From the NCBI RefSeq assembly GCF_038066715.1, contig NZ_JBBUKT010000002.1, positions 124,001-188,000 on the forward strand: a stretch of 64,000 nucleotides of DNA. The letters are read 5' to 3'. Every line of letters starts with the position of its first letter. Positions within the stretch are counted from its first letter, which is position 1. The DNA is from Luteolibacter sp. Y139 (lineage in GTDB: Bacteria; Verrucomicrobiota; Verrucomicrobiia; Verrucomicrobiales; Akkermansiaceae). Below are positions 43,613-51,966 of this stretch, piece by piece. A model generated the notes under the pieces. The model saw nothing but the letters and a program-made list of their open reading frames with translations, was not told where the DNA came from and searched no databases. A program made the position numbers and the translations under genes.

Positions 43613-43946
43613 GTCCCACGGGTGTTTCGGCACCGGCTTCCAAGGTTCCCCAGACTCCGGTGGGAGCATCCGGCAGATGAACAAAGATCTGCTCTCCGGT
43701 GGGAGCGGTGGCGACGAACGAGAGGGCGGTTCCGTCGTTGCTTACCGCGAGGTGATGCTCGCCGGCTTGCTTGTGGCTTTCGAGGATGGCGAAGGCCGGA
43801 TCGTCGAAGCCATCGGTCTCCATGGGAAGGGCCATGAAGACGCACTCGGTTTCCCAAGAGCCCTCAATCGACGAGTATTCATCGGGCAGGTCTGCGGGGA
43901 GGAGAAAGCCGAGATGCTCTCCGTCCTGATTCAGTAGAGGGATCAT
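43581..43946 (-). CDS. Small hypothetical protein between FkbM and SGNH genes
   Basis: 121 residues, not recognised. It is acidic, with no signal or membrane segment, and reads like a small beta-rich domain (HLGFLLPADLPDEYSSIEGS, HLAVSNDGTALSFVATAP, EQIFVHLPDAP). It starts in a 4-bp ATGA overlap with the FkbM stop and its 3' end overlaps the SGNH gene, so it is translated as part of the operon. Its C-terminal 20 residues lie in the overlap and are less protein-like; a frameshift joining it to the SGNH gene cannot be excluded. Confidence 0.55.
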   Translation of the reverse strand: MIPLLNQDGEHLGFLLPADLPDEYSSIEGSWETECVFMALPMETDGFDDPAFAILESHKQAGEHHLAVSNDGTALSFVATAPTGEQIFVHLPDAPTGVWGTLEAGAETPVGHAVRIPDQDA

Positions 43947-44884
43947 GCGGCGCTCGGGCTGGATTCAATGACCGTCCACTGCGGGGCGAGCCAGTTTTCC
44001 GGCGATTGCTTGCCGACGAGGACAAGGTCCACGTGGACGCGGTTCGGGTCGCCGTGGAGCTTCGGGATGTCGGCGAAGCCTTCGACGCGTTTCAGTGTCT
44101 TCGTCCTGATGTTCGCGACGCGGTAGGTGTGGAAGCGCTGCTGCAGCCAGCCGAGATATTCCATCGGCGACTGGCCGGCCCAGGTGATGTATTGGGCATC
44201 GAACTCGATGAAGCCGACGGAGCGATTCACCGAGGCAAGTGTTTCCACGAATCCGCGGAGTGCCTTGCTCTCATAGCCCTCGATGTCCATCTTGAAGAGC
44301 AGCGTCTTGCCGCGTGCGACATCGAGCGGGACCACCGAGTCGATGGTCTTGGCGGCGAGCTTGAATTCGAGCGATTCCGGCCGGTCATTCATTTCGCGAA
44401 CGGCGGAGGAGCTGCCGCTCCAGTCCGGATTCACGTAGAAGGGGATGTCCTCGGCGGGTGCGTCGGAGACGAGGCAATTCGTGATGGTCATGCGCTCGCC
44501 GGCGGGGTGGTCGGCGCGGCTTTTCTCAAGATGCGGGATGAGCCGGGGATTTGCCTCGAAACCGTAGAGCGTGGCGTTCGTCTCGTAGTCGGTGCCGAAC
44601 ATGCACTCGCCGTAGTTCAGGCCGACGTCCACGATGAGGTCGGGATGGAGGTGGGTCGTGAAGTCGCGCCAGAAGATGAGATTGTCGGAGACTTTTCCCC
44701 GCAGTGGCTCCTCGATGACCTTCTTGCGGGCGCAAGGGTCGCCCGGATCGATATAGATCCAGTGGTCGCTGCCATGCAGCTTCGCGCGCTCCGGGCGGAG
44801 CGTCCCGTAGCGGAGCAGGGTGAGGGGCTTGAGGTAGGCGCGTTTGACGGCTTTCTCCAAACGCTTGTAGGGGCTGACTTTCAT
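43943..44884 (-). CDS. FkbM family methyltransferase
   Basis: 313 residues. LIVDVGLNYGECMFG is the SAM-binding loop, YGFEANPRLIPHLEK supplies the acidic second strand, and LLFKMDIEGYESKALRGF is the FkbM hallmark. These enzymes O-methylate sugars or polyketides and are common in surface glycan loci. It appears to be the first gene of the leftward operon FkbM > small protein > SGNH > MBOAT > AlgJ-like > GT11. Confidence 0.92.
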   Translation of the reverse strand: MKVSPYKRLEKAVKRAYLKPLTLLRYGTLRPERAKLHGSDHWIYIDPGDPCARKKVIEEPLRGKVSDNLIFWRDFTTHLHPDLIVDVGLNYGECMFGTDYETNATLYGFEANPRLIPHLEKSRADHPAGERMTITNCLVSDAPAEDIPFYVNPDWSGSSSAVREMNDRPESLEFKLAAKTIDSVVPLDVARGKTLLFKMDIEGYESKALRGFVETLASVNRSVGFIEFDAQYITWAGQSPMEYLGWLQQRFHTYRVANIRTKTLKRVEGFADIPKLHGDPNRVHVDLVLVGKQSPENWLAPQWTVIESSPSAA

Positions 44885-45028
44885 GAAGCGGCGCGGCCGG
44901 GAGCATGAGTGGCTGCGTGGTGGGGGGCAAGCTCCGGGAAAGGCTCGCGAAAGGGAATCTCTGGTGATTGATTGTCAGTGGGTTTTGGGGCTCTCCAAGG
45001 CGGGGCGGGGCCGATGTGGCGTCTTGGC

Positions 45029-45520
45029 TCACGCTTCGCTGTGATAGGCCATCTTTCCGAGCTCTTGCAGGAATGCCGTGGAATCCTCGCCTGCCACCAA
45101 GACTCGGCCGCGGAGCGTGGCCTGGAGGTGGTAGCGCTGGATTTCGAAATTCACCTGAATGTCTCCCCGTGACTGTCGGGTGAGCGCGAGGAAGCATCCT
45201 TCGGTCAGGTTAATCCGCGTTTCATTGCGGTGGAGCGTCTTGAATTCGAGGAAGCTGCGTTTTGCTTCGTCGGACTGGTCGAAATGGGCCGTGCCATTGG
45301 AGCCGGTGAAAATGGAATCGCCGGAGCCGCAATGCGCGGAGATTGAGAAGCCCGAGTAGGGATCATTGTCGTCCCTGCGCTCAATCATGAGATAGCTTTC
45401 GTCGTCGCCGATTTTCATTTTCGGTGGGATGAGGATGTCCTTTAGCGGGGTATTGGCGATGATTAGCGGTGGCTTGGCGATTCGTTCGTTGCGCGACGTT
45501 AAGGGGTTGCTAATATCCAA
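45029..45520 (-). CDS. Hypothetical protein, possibly DUF6228-like
   Basis: 163 residues as drawn from a TTG at 45520. An ATG at 45418 (MKIGDDESYLMIERRDD) is a better start, because the TTG abuts the divergent gene and would leave no promoter. The layout is beta-rich with a conserved-looking core (SFLEFKTLHRNETRINLTEG, then YHLQATLRGRVLVAGED). It recalls DUF6228/immunity-like domains, from memory only. No signal peptide or membrane segment. Confidence 0.5.
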   Translation of the reverse strand: MDISNPLTSRNERIAKPPLIIANTPLKDILIPPKMKIGDDESYLMIERRDDNDPYSGFSISAHCGSGDSIFTGSNGTAHFDQSDEAKRSFLEFKTLHRNETRINLTEGCFLALTRQSRGDIQVNFEIQRYHLQATLRGRVLVAGEDSTAFLQELGKMAYHSEA

Positions 45521-45523
45521 GTG

Positions 45524-46108
45524 ATGTTAGCAAACCGAGGTGCCGCTCCAAGCGCCCTTGGTTACGGAAGCGGCTTAGCGGTCCGTTGCTACGGTTTGAT
45601 GGCTCTTTGCCTTGGTGGCTTCCAGCCCTTGGGTGCGGCACCTCAGATGACTGTTACGACAGGTATCGTAGATGCGGTGAAGAAGGCGTTGAATGAGCCC
45701 AAGCAAGTCTCGCCGCGAAAAGACGGTGAAGAGTGTCACTCAGCAAAGCCGAGCGTTGAGAAATTCTTGGCCGAGAGTTCCGGAGACATCGCCAAAGAAC
45801 TGGAAGAGGCGAAGAAGGTTCTGGCGGAGCATGAGATCCGGCTGGCCTATACCATCGAAAAGGAAGGTGAGGCTCCCCAGCTTGATGAGGGTGCGCGTCC
45901 TCAGTTGGTGGTGAAGCTGTACAAGGGCTCAGAGAAGTACACGATGTATTTCCGGCTTACTGCCGGTTCCGATGTGCGGGTCTTCGCGCACCCGCCGATC
46001 CTGCCTTACCGGGAGCTGATCTATCACATCAGGGGCGACAAGTACGACAAGCAGGCCGTGGGGGCGTGTCTGGGCGAGGCGGTGGCCTATATCCTCGAAC
46101 AGGGGTAG
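45524..46108 (+). CDS. Hypothetical protein, possibly exported
   Basis: 194 residues from the ATG at 45524; ATGs at 45599 and 45650 are alternatives. A hydrophobic stretch (GLMALCLGGFQPLGAAP) may be part of a signal sequence. The rest has a charged helix (IAKELEEAKKVLAEHEIRLAY) and a beta-rich end (KYTMYFRLTAGSDVRVFAHPP). Not recognised. It ends base-to-base against the convergent nucleoside hydrolase, with no gap. Confidence 0.55.
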   Translation: MLANRGAAPSALGYGSGLAVRCYGLMALCLGGFQPLGAAPQMTVTTGIVDAVKKALNEPKQVSPRKDGEECHSAKPSVEKFLAESSGDIAKELEEAKKVLAEHEIRLAYTIEKEGEAPQLDEGARPQLVVKLYKGSEKYTMYFRLTAGSDVRVFAHPPILPYRELIYHIRGDKYDKQAVGACLGEAVAYILEQG

Positions 46109-47614
46109 CTACTTGGTCGGCTCGTTCCCGTCGCTTGGCTCGGCTTTTTCGGGCTCGTCCGTTTTGGCAATGATGAGGCGGGTCAAGGAACTGAAGATTC
46201 CGAGTTCCTTGGCTGTGGGGTAAGCTTCCGAGAATGTGTCCGGTTCGTAGAAGTCCGCTTTGAGCTCCTTCTGCTCCGTTTTGATCGTGAGATATTGGTG
46301 GTCTCCATCTGCGATCTCCATCGTCATGGCGCTTTCCTTCTTTGCCTTCTCGAAGTCCTCTTTCAGGGACTCCGGGGTGATTGACCAAGCGTTGTTTTCG
46401 TCGACCAGGCGAATCACTTCGGGAAAGAGTCCTTCGATCTTTCCCTGGAGCTTGCGGACCGCCTTATGATCCTTGTCGGTATAGGTTTCGTAGCTGTAGG
46501 TGCCGTCCGGATAAATGTAGATGTCCGAGTCCACGCCCCACTGGCCATCCAAGTAGAGATGGATGTTTGAAGTGGATTCAGCCGGCTTGGTGATGTCCTG
46601 CGTTTCTTGGGACGAGGTTACCTTGGCGTAGAAGTCCTCGAACATGAGCCGGGTATCGATGTTCGTGTAGACGCGGATGTTCCGGCCGTCGGAGCGGTCG
46701 GCGTATTGGCCCTTGTCATCGATGCGGGGGGCGGGGCCTTCGATGAACTTGCTGGAGGATGGGTCGATTTCCCAAGACGATTGCAGGGCGGTGAGGAGGA
46801 CGAGGGGGCTGTCACCCAAGACGTAGGCTTCTCCGAGGGATCCCTTGGCGCGCTTCATGAGGTCTTCGAGGCGTTCTAACAGGAAGCGGGGCAGAGGGGC
46901 GTTTTCCGGCTGCATGCGGTGCTTGAGCTCGGCATGGGAGACGAGGGCTTGACGGTAGGTATTGCGCGGGATTTGCCAGAGCGGGAGGTCGGATTGATTG
47001 AAGACGACCTGTGCGGCGATGCGGTCGATGCTGAGGTTATACTCGACGCGCGAGGCTCCGGGCGGTGGCGGGGTGCCGGGGTATTCGGGGCCGCCGATCC
47101 AGATGAGGCGAAGCTTGGTGGCGATCTTCGGTTCGGTGAGCCAGGCGCTGGCGGTATCGGTGAGGCCGGCGCCGCAGACGAGATAGAGGGGTTCCTTCGT
47201 ATCCTCGCGCAGGGCTTCCTGGACGATGAACTTCACCGCGTCGTTCGGAACGGGGGTGTTCGCATCGGCAAGTGATTCATTGGCGCCTTTGAAAACCGGG
47301 ACCTTGCCGGTGAGGTTCATGGCGGCGAGGAGCTGGTCTGCCATCTCCACGGCATGATCGGCGGTGCCGGGGTAGCCGTAGAATCCGCCGGCGTGATGGT
47401 GCGAGCCGATGATGCCGAGGACCTCGATGGAGGGAGAGAGGAGGTGATGCGCGAGTTGGAACAGGCCGTCCGGGTCGCCGCCGAAGTCGTTGTCGATGAT
47501 GACGCGTGCGCGCTTTGCGATGGGGGCATCGCCAGTGGCTTGGGCTTGTGTGGACGGCGTGGCGAAAAGGCTCAGCGCGAGTGCAAGCGGGGCGAAGGAG
47601 AAGAAGCAGCGCAT
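46109..47614 (-). CDS. Exported nucleoside hydrolase-like protein with C-terminal extension
   Basis: 501 residues. A signal peptide (FFSFAPLALALSLFATPSTQAQ) precedes an inosine-uridine hydrolase fold. The metal site DNDFGGDPDG replaces the usual DTDxGxDD, GIIGSHHHAGG follows, and the second half has LYLVCGAGLTDTASAW and LRLIWIGGPEYPG. The nucleoside hydrolase part ends near residue 320. A further 170 residues (from about TNIDTRLMFEDFYA onward), rich in Asp, Glu, Tyr and Lys, are not recognised. It may cleave ribosides in the periplasm; activity is unproven because the metal motif is altered. Confidence 0.78.
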   Translation of the reverse strand: MRCFFSFAPLALALSLFATPSTQAQATGDAPIAKRARVIIDNDFGGDPDGLFQLAHHLLSPSIEVLGIIGSHHHAGGFYGYPGTADHAVEMADQLLAAMNLTGKVPVFKGANESLADANTPVPNDAVKFIVQEALREDTKEPLYLVCGAGLTDTASAWLTEPKIATKLRLIWIGGPEYPGTPPPPGASRVEYNLSIDRIAAQVVFNQSDLPLWQIPRNTYRQALVSHAELKHRMQPENAPLPRFLLERLEDLMKRAKGSLGEAYVLGDSPLVLLTALQSSWEIDPSSSKFIEGPAPRIDDKGQYADRSDGRNIRVYTNIDTRLMFEDFYAKVTSSQETQDITKPAESTSNIHLYLDGQWGVDSDIYIYPDGTYSYETYTDKDHKAVRKLQGKIEGLFPEVIRLVDENNAWSITPESLKEDFEKAKKESAMTMEIADGDHQYLTIKTEQKELKADFYEPDTFSEAYPTAKELGIFSSLTRLIIAKTDEPEKAEPSDGNEPTK

Positions 47615-47715
47615 AAAAGGAGAGGTGAGCTTCGCCAGCTTGGGGTGAGCCGGGGACGTACCTCAAGTTCTCCGTTCGGGGGAGCTGCAGGCGAACGCGC
47701 TTATGTTGAAGGAGA

Positions 47716-48138
47716 TCAGCCCGTTGGATACTTTTCGAATTTCGGCACTGCGGGGTCCATCTGATCCCATGGATGAGCGTCGCAGGTCCAGACATCGAGC
47801 TGCTGGGTGAACCAGCTGGGGTCGTCGAGGCTTGCCGTGCGGATCGCGGTGAATTGGAGCGCGGCGTCGGGTTTGACGACAACGGGTGATCCGCAATCGG
47901 GGCAGAAGCCACGGCGGGTCATACCGCCGGCCTCGCTGGGCGAGGCGTGGAAGCGAGGGGTGCCTTGCGAGAGCTTGAACGCCTCCGTGGGCACGAGCAC
48001 GAACGATGAGAAGGGTCCGCCGCTGGAGCGCTGGCAATCGCGGCAGTGACAGTGGAGCATTACCACCGGTTCGGCGGTGGCTTCATAGCGGATCGCGCCG
48101 CAAGCGCATCCACCGGAGAAAGGAGCTTTGGTAGCCAT
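47716..48138 (-). CDS. GFA/CENP-V family zinc protein
   Basis: 140 residues. Zinc ligands are Cys11 and Cys13 (GCACGAI), Cys30, Cys32 and Cys35 (CHCRDCQ) and Cys79 and Cys82 (CPDCGS). It is named after glutathione-dependent formaldehyde-activating enzyme, but most members have no proven activity. Single gene. Confidence 0.9.
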   Translation of the reverse strand: MATKAPFSGGCACGAIRYEATAEPVVMLHCHCRDCQRSSGGPFSSFVLVPTEAFKLSQGTPRFHASPSEAGGMTRRGFCPDCGSPVVVKPDAALQFTAIRTASLDDPSWFTQQLDVWTCDAHPWDQMDPAVPKFEKYPTG

Positions 48139-48294
48139 GGGAATCGAGGTGTTGAGGATGGAGCGGAGTTTTGTTTCGTTCCATGGAGCTACGAACCGGC
48201 AGGCGGCTTCGGGACATCTGCGGACGAACCACCGGAAAAAATTTCCGGATGGTTGGCGCAGGCGCGGAGTCGGGGAATTTACGCCTGCGTTTCC

Positions 48295-48648
48295 TCAATA
48301 CGGGTAGCAACGCGGCCCGTAGTAGCCGGGACCGTAGCGATAGGGCCCCGGGGCGTAGTAATAGTCGTGGTGATGGTGGCTGCCGATCGCGTAGCCAAGC
48401 AATCCCACGGCTGCCGCGCCCGCGACGACGAGGGCTGGGTCAACGCCGTAGCGGCCGGGAGGAGGAGCGGGCTGCTGTGGGGCGGAGTCGCTATAGGGGA
48501 CATTGTAGCCCTTGGCATCCGGCGCGTAGCCGGAGGCGGACGTATTGTAAGCCGAGCCCGGCGGGTAGGCAGGATAGCAACCCACGCTGAGGGCGGTGAC
48601 GCCCGCCAAGACTGCCTGCGCGGCGAGTTTCCGGAGAGGTGCTTTCAT
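48295..48648 (-). CDS. Small Tyr/Pro/Gly-rich lipoprotein
   Basis: 117 residues. The N-terminus ends in a lipobox, ALSVGC. The middle is rich in Ser, Tyr and Pro; one hydrophobic stretch (ALVVAGAAAVGLLGYAIG) is followed by HHHHDYYYAPGPYRYGPGYYG. Such glycine-loop plus His/Tyr tails are common in small envelope proteins of unknown role. Confidence 0.65.
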   Translation of the reverse strand: MKAPLRKLAAQAVLAGVTALSVGCYPAYPPGSAYNTSASGYAPDAKGYNVPYSDSAPQQPAPPPGRYGVDPALVVAGAAAVGLLGYAIGSHHHHDYYYAPGPYRYGPGYYGPRCYPY

Positions 48649-48727
48649 GCTCCTACCTCATCACGCGCGGCGGCAAATTCAATGATGAATCTGCATGGGC
48701 GGGTTTGCCTGGGGACGTCCCGTGATT

Positions 48728-49000
48728 TCAGGGCCAGCTGTCGTCGCGCTTGGCCGGGGCAGGCTCCTTTGGCGTGCGATCAGTGAGAGGAGCCGGGAGA
48801 TCGCTAGCGGCGTAATTCAACAGGAACACGACAAAGCGCGCGGTGAAAACGATGCCGGCGACGAGGAGGGAGCCCTTGCCAAGCCATTCACGGGCTTCAC
48901 CACGGATCGGAATGAGCTGAATGCCCGCGATCAGCATCAGGGCGCCGAAGATCAGCCAGAGGAGATCGCGATTCGGAGATGGGGCAGGGACGGGGTTCAT
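48728..49000 (-). CDS. Small membrane protein, two helices
   Basis: 90 residues with two hydrophobic helices (LLWLIFGALMLIAGIQLIPI and GSLLVAGIVFTARFVVFLLN) and a charged Pro-rich C-terminus. Not recognised. Protein-like hydrophobicity pattern supports it as a gene. Confidence 0.6.
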   Translation of the reverse strand: MNPVPAPSPNRDLLWLIFGALMLIAGIQLIPIRGEAREWLGKGSLLVAGIVFTARFVVFLLNYAASDLPAPLTDRTPKEPAPAKRDDSWP

Positions 49001-49085
49001 GAAGCGCGATCCTGAGAGGGAACACGAAGTCCGGCCAGTCGAATGATATCATGGAATTCCATCCGGATTCCGGCGATGAGATCCC

Positions 49086-49781
49086 TTAGCGGCGGCGGCG
49101 AAGCAATCCGATGGATGCGGCGAAGCCGAGGATGGCGGGAATGGAAGCTTCCGGGACAGCGGCTGCGGAAGCGATGGAAACATCGTCGTATAGAACCGTG
49201 GGGAATGGGTAGCCGCCGGTGGTGGCCGCGAAGAAGAGGGCGATGGTACTAGAACCGTCGTAGGTGAAATTGACGCTGTAGGTGCCGGCCACGGAGTAGG
49301 TGGTGGACGACAGGAGGCTGGAGGTGGCGCTGCCCAGAGCCTGGAGATTTCCGGTCTGGCTATTCAGGATGAGCGCATTTCCGCTACTGTGGGCCATGTC
49401 GTAACCGGAGCCGGTCCAGACACCGACGGTGGCAGTATCGTTCGCGTCCCCGCTGTAGCCGAGGACATCGAAGGTGAGGGTGTAGGTGCCGGCGGAGGGA
49501 AAGAGTGCCGGGTCCAGCAGCACTGCCGCGCTGCGGAAGCCGCTGTCGCTGCTGACCTGAAGGCTGCCGGAGGTGAGAGACACGGTGGAGCCGGAGCGGA
49601 CCCACTCGCCATAGGCAAGCTGGGAGCCGTAGTAGCCGCCCAGATAGGAGTTCGGCTTATCCGCAAGCGTGATGCTTGAGAAGTCCTGTGAGTAGACAAT
49701 GGCTGCCGAGAGAGGCGAGGCCATGATGCATGCGAGCAAAGCGGAGCCAAGGAAGGCCCCCGCAAGGGAGACAGCTTTCAT
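49086..49781 (-). CDS. PEP-CTERM sorted exported protein
   Basis: 231 residues. A signal peptide (LAGAFLGSALLACIMASPLSA) is followed by a jellyroll-like beta domain (IVYSQDFSSI, YTLTFDVLGYSGDANDTATVGV). The C-terminus has the sorting signal: VPEAS at 209, a hydrophobic helix, then LLRRRR. In Verrucomicrobiota the PEP motif is often VPE as here. The protein is expected to be cleaved by an exosortase and placed in the exopolymer matrix. No exosortase gene is in the window. Confidence 0.88.
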   Translation of the reverse strand: MKAVSLAGAFLGSALLACIMASPLSAAIVYSQDFSSITLADKPNSYLGGYYGSQLAYGEWVRSGSTVSLTSGSLQVSSDSGFRSAAVLLDPALFPSAGTYTLTFDVLGYSGDANDTATVGVWTGSGYDMAHSSGNALILNSQTGNLQALGSATSSLLSSTTYSVAGTYSVNFTYDGSSTIALFFAATTGGYPFPTVLYDDVSIASAAAVPEASIPAILGFAASIGLLRRRR

Positions 49782-50014
49782 TCAGGGGTAGGGGTGGGGT
49801 GAGAACAGCAACAACAGCGCCCGGGGTGGTTGGCCTGGGAGGCCGGCGCGGCAGGAGAATAATCTAGGAGTTCCGGAATATCAATTTCCGACGCGCACCG
49901 AACCCCTTACGACTTCGCGTAGGATCCCCCAAGATTTGGCGTGCAGAGTGCCTTCCCCCTTCTCTTGGTTCTTCAAGATGTCTCGCCTTATCGTGGCGGA
50001 TCTTGCGAACGAAA

Positions 50015-50401
50015 TCAGGCGCGCTTTTCTTCCATGAGGCCGATCAAGTTGCCATCGGGGTCGCGCACGAAAGAGGCCCAGATCTCCTTGTCTGGCAGGC
50101 GCGCGCCAAGCTGCGGGTTACGCTCGTTTTGTGCTCCGCGAGCAAGAATCGCGGCATGGGTAGCGGCGATGTCGACGGCATTGAAGTAGATGATCGAATT
50201 GCCTCCGACGGTTCCCGCGCCCTGTGGTGTGCTCAGCATCACGCGGATCTTGCCGGCCATCAGGAACGCGAGGGTGGGCGATGGGCTGAAGAGAAATTCT
50301 AGGCCGAGGACATCGCGATAGAAGGGCAACGCCGTGGAGACATCGCTCACGGTGATGACGATCTGTTCGATTTCGGAGAGCTTCAGTGAAGGCGTCTTCA
50401 T
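50015..50401 (-). CDS. VOC family (glyoxalase-fold) protein
   Basis: 128 residues with the paired beta-alpha-beta-beta-beta layout: IEQIVITVSDVSTALPFYRDV and a second module ending WASFVRDPDGNLIGLMEE. Glu at the C-terminal strand is a usual metal ligand. Substrate unknown; the fold includes glyoxalases, dioxygenases and antibiotic-binding proteins. It lies 22 bp downstream of the deaminase gene and may share its transcript. Confidence 0.88.
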   Translation of the reverse strand: MKTPSLKLSEIEQIVITVSDVSTALPFYRDVLGLEFLFSPSPTLAFLMAGKIRVMLSTPQGAGTVGGNSIIYFNAVDIAATHAAILARGAQNERNPQLGARLPDKEIWASFVRDPDGNLIGLMEEKRA

Positions 50402-50423
50402 GGGAGGATGAGAGTGGGTTGGC

Positions 50424-50825
50424 CTAGATGAGCGGAGTGAGCTGGAGCCAGTGATGAGGGAGGAGGTCCACGAGCCTCACCGCACGGTCATCGCCGAGGA
50501 TGACCATCGCATTGGCATTGCGTGGATCAATCTGGGCGAGGAATTCCCGGCACCGTCCGCAGGGGGTGAGAATGCGATCCTCCGCAACGGCGACGATGGA
50601 TTCGATCTGGGTTTCACCTGCCTTGATCATCTCCGCGGCAGCAGCGTGCTCGGCGCAGAATCCGAGACCGCAGCTCAAGTGAATGCATACCCCCGTGTAA
50701 ATGGCACCGGTGGAGGAGCGAATCGCCGAGGCGACGGACGCCGCGTCGTGGTCGGAGCGGCCCAGGATGAGATTCCGCACCAAGGGTTTTGCGGCGTTGA
50801 TGAGTTCTTGGTGACGTGGATTCAT
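50424..50825 (-). CDS. Cytidine/blasticidin-S-type deaminase
   Basis: 133 residues. The zinc and proton-transfer site is FCAEHAAA (Cys57, Glu59) with PCGRC (Cys89, Cys92). The size and the sequence IYTGVCIHLS and ILTPCGRCREFL fit the small homotetrameric cytidine deaminase/blasticidin-S deaminase branch. Choice between pyrimidine salvage and drug deamination cannot be made here. Confidence 0.85.
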   Translation of the reverse strand: MNPRHQELINAAKPLVRNLILGRSDHDAASVASAIRSSTGAIYTGVCIHLSCGLGFCAEHAAAAEMIKAGETQIESIVAVAEDRILTPCGRCREFLAQIDPRNANAMVILGDDRAVRLVDLLPHHWLQLTPLI

Positions 50826-50951
50826 TGATCAGGCTCCAAGCGATGAACCTAACGAGGGTCCATGCGGGGCACAAGAACTCGTGATATTGGGGTTTTACCT
50901 GACACGGGCGTAAGGTGCCGGTGCAGGGTGGCGGGCGTGGCTTGACGCCTC

Positions 50952-51965
50952 CTACTGCGCGTAGCTCAGCTCGACTGCTGTTAGCTTCAGGTCATCTTGC
51001 ACGCTGCGTTTTGCAGGGATGCCGAGCTTCCCTAGAGCTGCATGATAAGACTTCACCGCCTCGACGGGCGAGAGATCGCCATCGGTGATCCGGCGGAGGT
51101 GGCGGACGAACTCGACGGGATGCTCGGCGTCCTTGATCTTGCGACCGAAGAGGGCGACGCGGGCGCCGTGCCTCTGGCCTTCGGCGATGAGCTTGAAGGC
51201 ATCGTGCGTAGTGCCCGAGCTCCCTCCGAGGATGCCGACGATGAGGTTCTCGGGATCGTAGGCAGCGAGGTCTTCGATCGCGCCGGGGGAGAGGAAGGGG
51301 ATTTTGAGGAAGACCGGGCCGTGGCCGATGGGAACGCCGGCGAGCGTGCGGCAGATCTGGTCATTGAGGAAATGCGGGAGGTCTGCGGGAGCGACGCGAC
51401 TTTCGAGATTGGGGGCGAAGACTTCAAGGAAGTAGCGGAAGCCGAGACGCTGGGCTTCGAGGCGGAAGGCCTTGAAGGCGGTGATGCTTTCGCGGTCGGC
51501 TTCGAGGTCGTTGTTAAAGGTGATCGAGTAGAGGCCGAGGCTGATGTCGGGCTGGCCTTTGGCAGGCGAGGTCATGGCGAGCACTTCGGCAAGGTCGCAG
51601 GAGGCGAAGGGGCGTGAGGCTGACTCGCGGTAGCGCATGCCGCGGCCGCACCAGATGTCGGTGGTGTCATTGGCGCGGATCGCGGGGGTGACTTCGGTGC
51701 CATCGAAAACGCGCTCGCGGTGGGCGAGGAGGCTCATTTGCGAGACGGATCCTAACAGAATGTCGATGACGCCATCGGCGACGATTTCGCGGATTGATTG
51801 ACGGAACTCCGGCATGCTGTGCCATGCCTTCTCCTGCGGTGGCCATGGAGTGCCCGGAGCGGGGATGCCCCAGGCCATGTCGGCGTCCTTGGCATCGGCG
51901 AGGATGAAGGCATGCGGGTCGCCGCGGCGGATGGCGGCGAGCTTTTCTAACAGGCGGGCTTTCAT
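50952..51965 (-). CDS. Class I aldolase-like protein paired with a PfkB kinase
   Basis: 337 residues from the ATG at 51965, 1 bp after the kinase stop. Beta-strand/helix periodicity suggests a TIM barrel. VFLKIPFL carries a candidate Schiff-base lysine and LIVGILGGSSGTTHDAFKLI looks like the phosphate-binding loop of DeoC/LacD-type aldolases. The end is YHAALGKLGIPAKRSVQDD. By analogy with 5-dehydro-2-deoxygluconokinase plus aldolase (IolC/IolJ), the pair may phosphorylate and split a sugar acid or inositol product. This family call is inference. Confidence 0.6.
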   Translation of the reverse strand: MKARLLEKLAAIRRGDPHAFILADAKDADMAWGIPAPGTPWPPQEKAWHSMPEFRQSIREIVADGVIDILLGSVSQMSLLAHRERVFDGTEVTPAIRANDTTDIWCGRGMRYRESASRPFASCDLAEVLAMTSPAKGQPDISLGLYSITFNNDLEADRESITAFKAFRLEAQRLGFRYFLEVFAPNLESRVAPADLPHFLNDQICRTLAGVPIGHGPVFLKIPFLSPGAIEDLAAYDPENLIVGILGGSSGTTHDAFKLIAEGQRHGARVALFGRKIKDAEHPVEFVRHLRRITDGDLSPVEAVKSYHAALGKLGIPAKRSVQDDLKLTAVELSYAQ

Positions 51966-51966
51966 A

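Noticed and set aside
43590-43620. tRNA T-arm-like GATTCGAACTGC
   Set aside because: It lies in the coding start of the SGNH gene, with no acceptor or anticodon stem around it.
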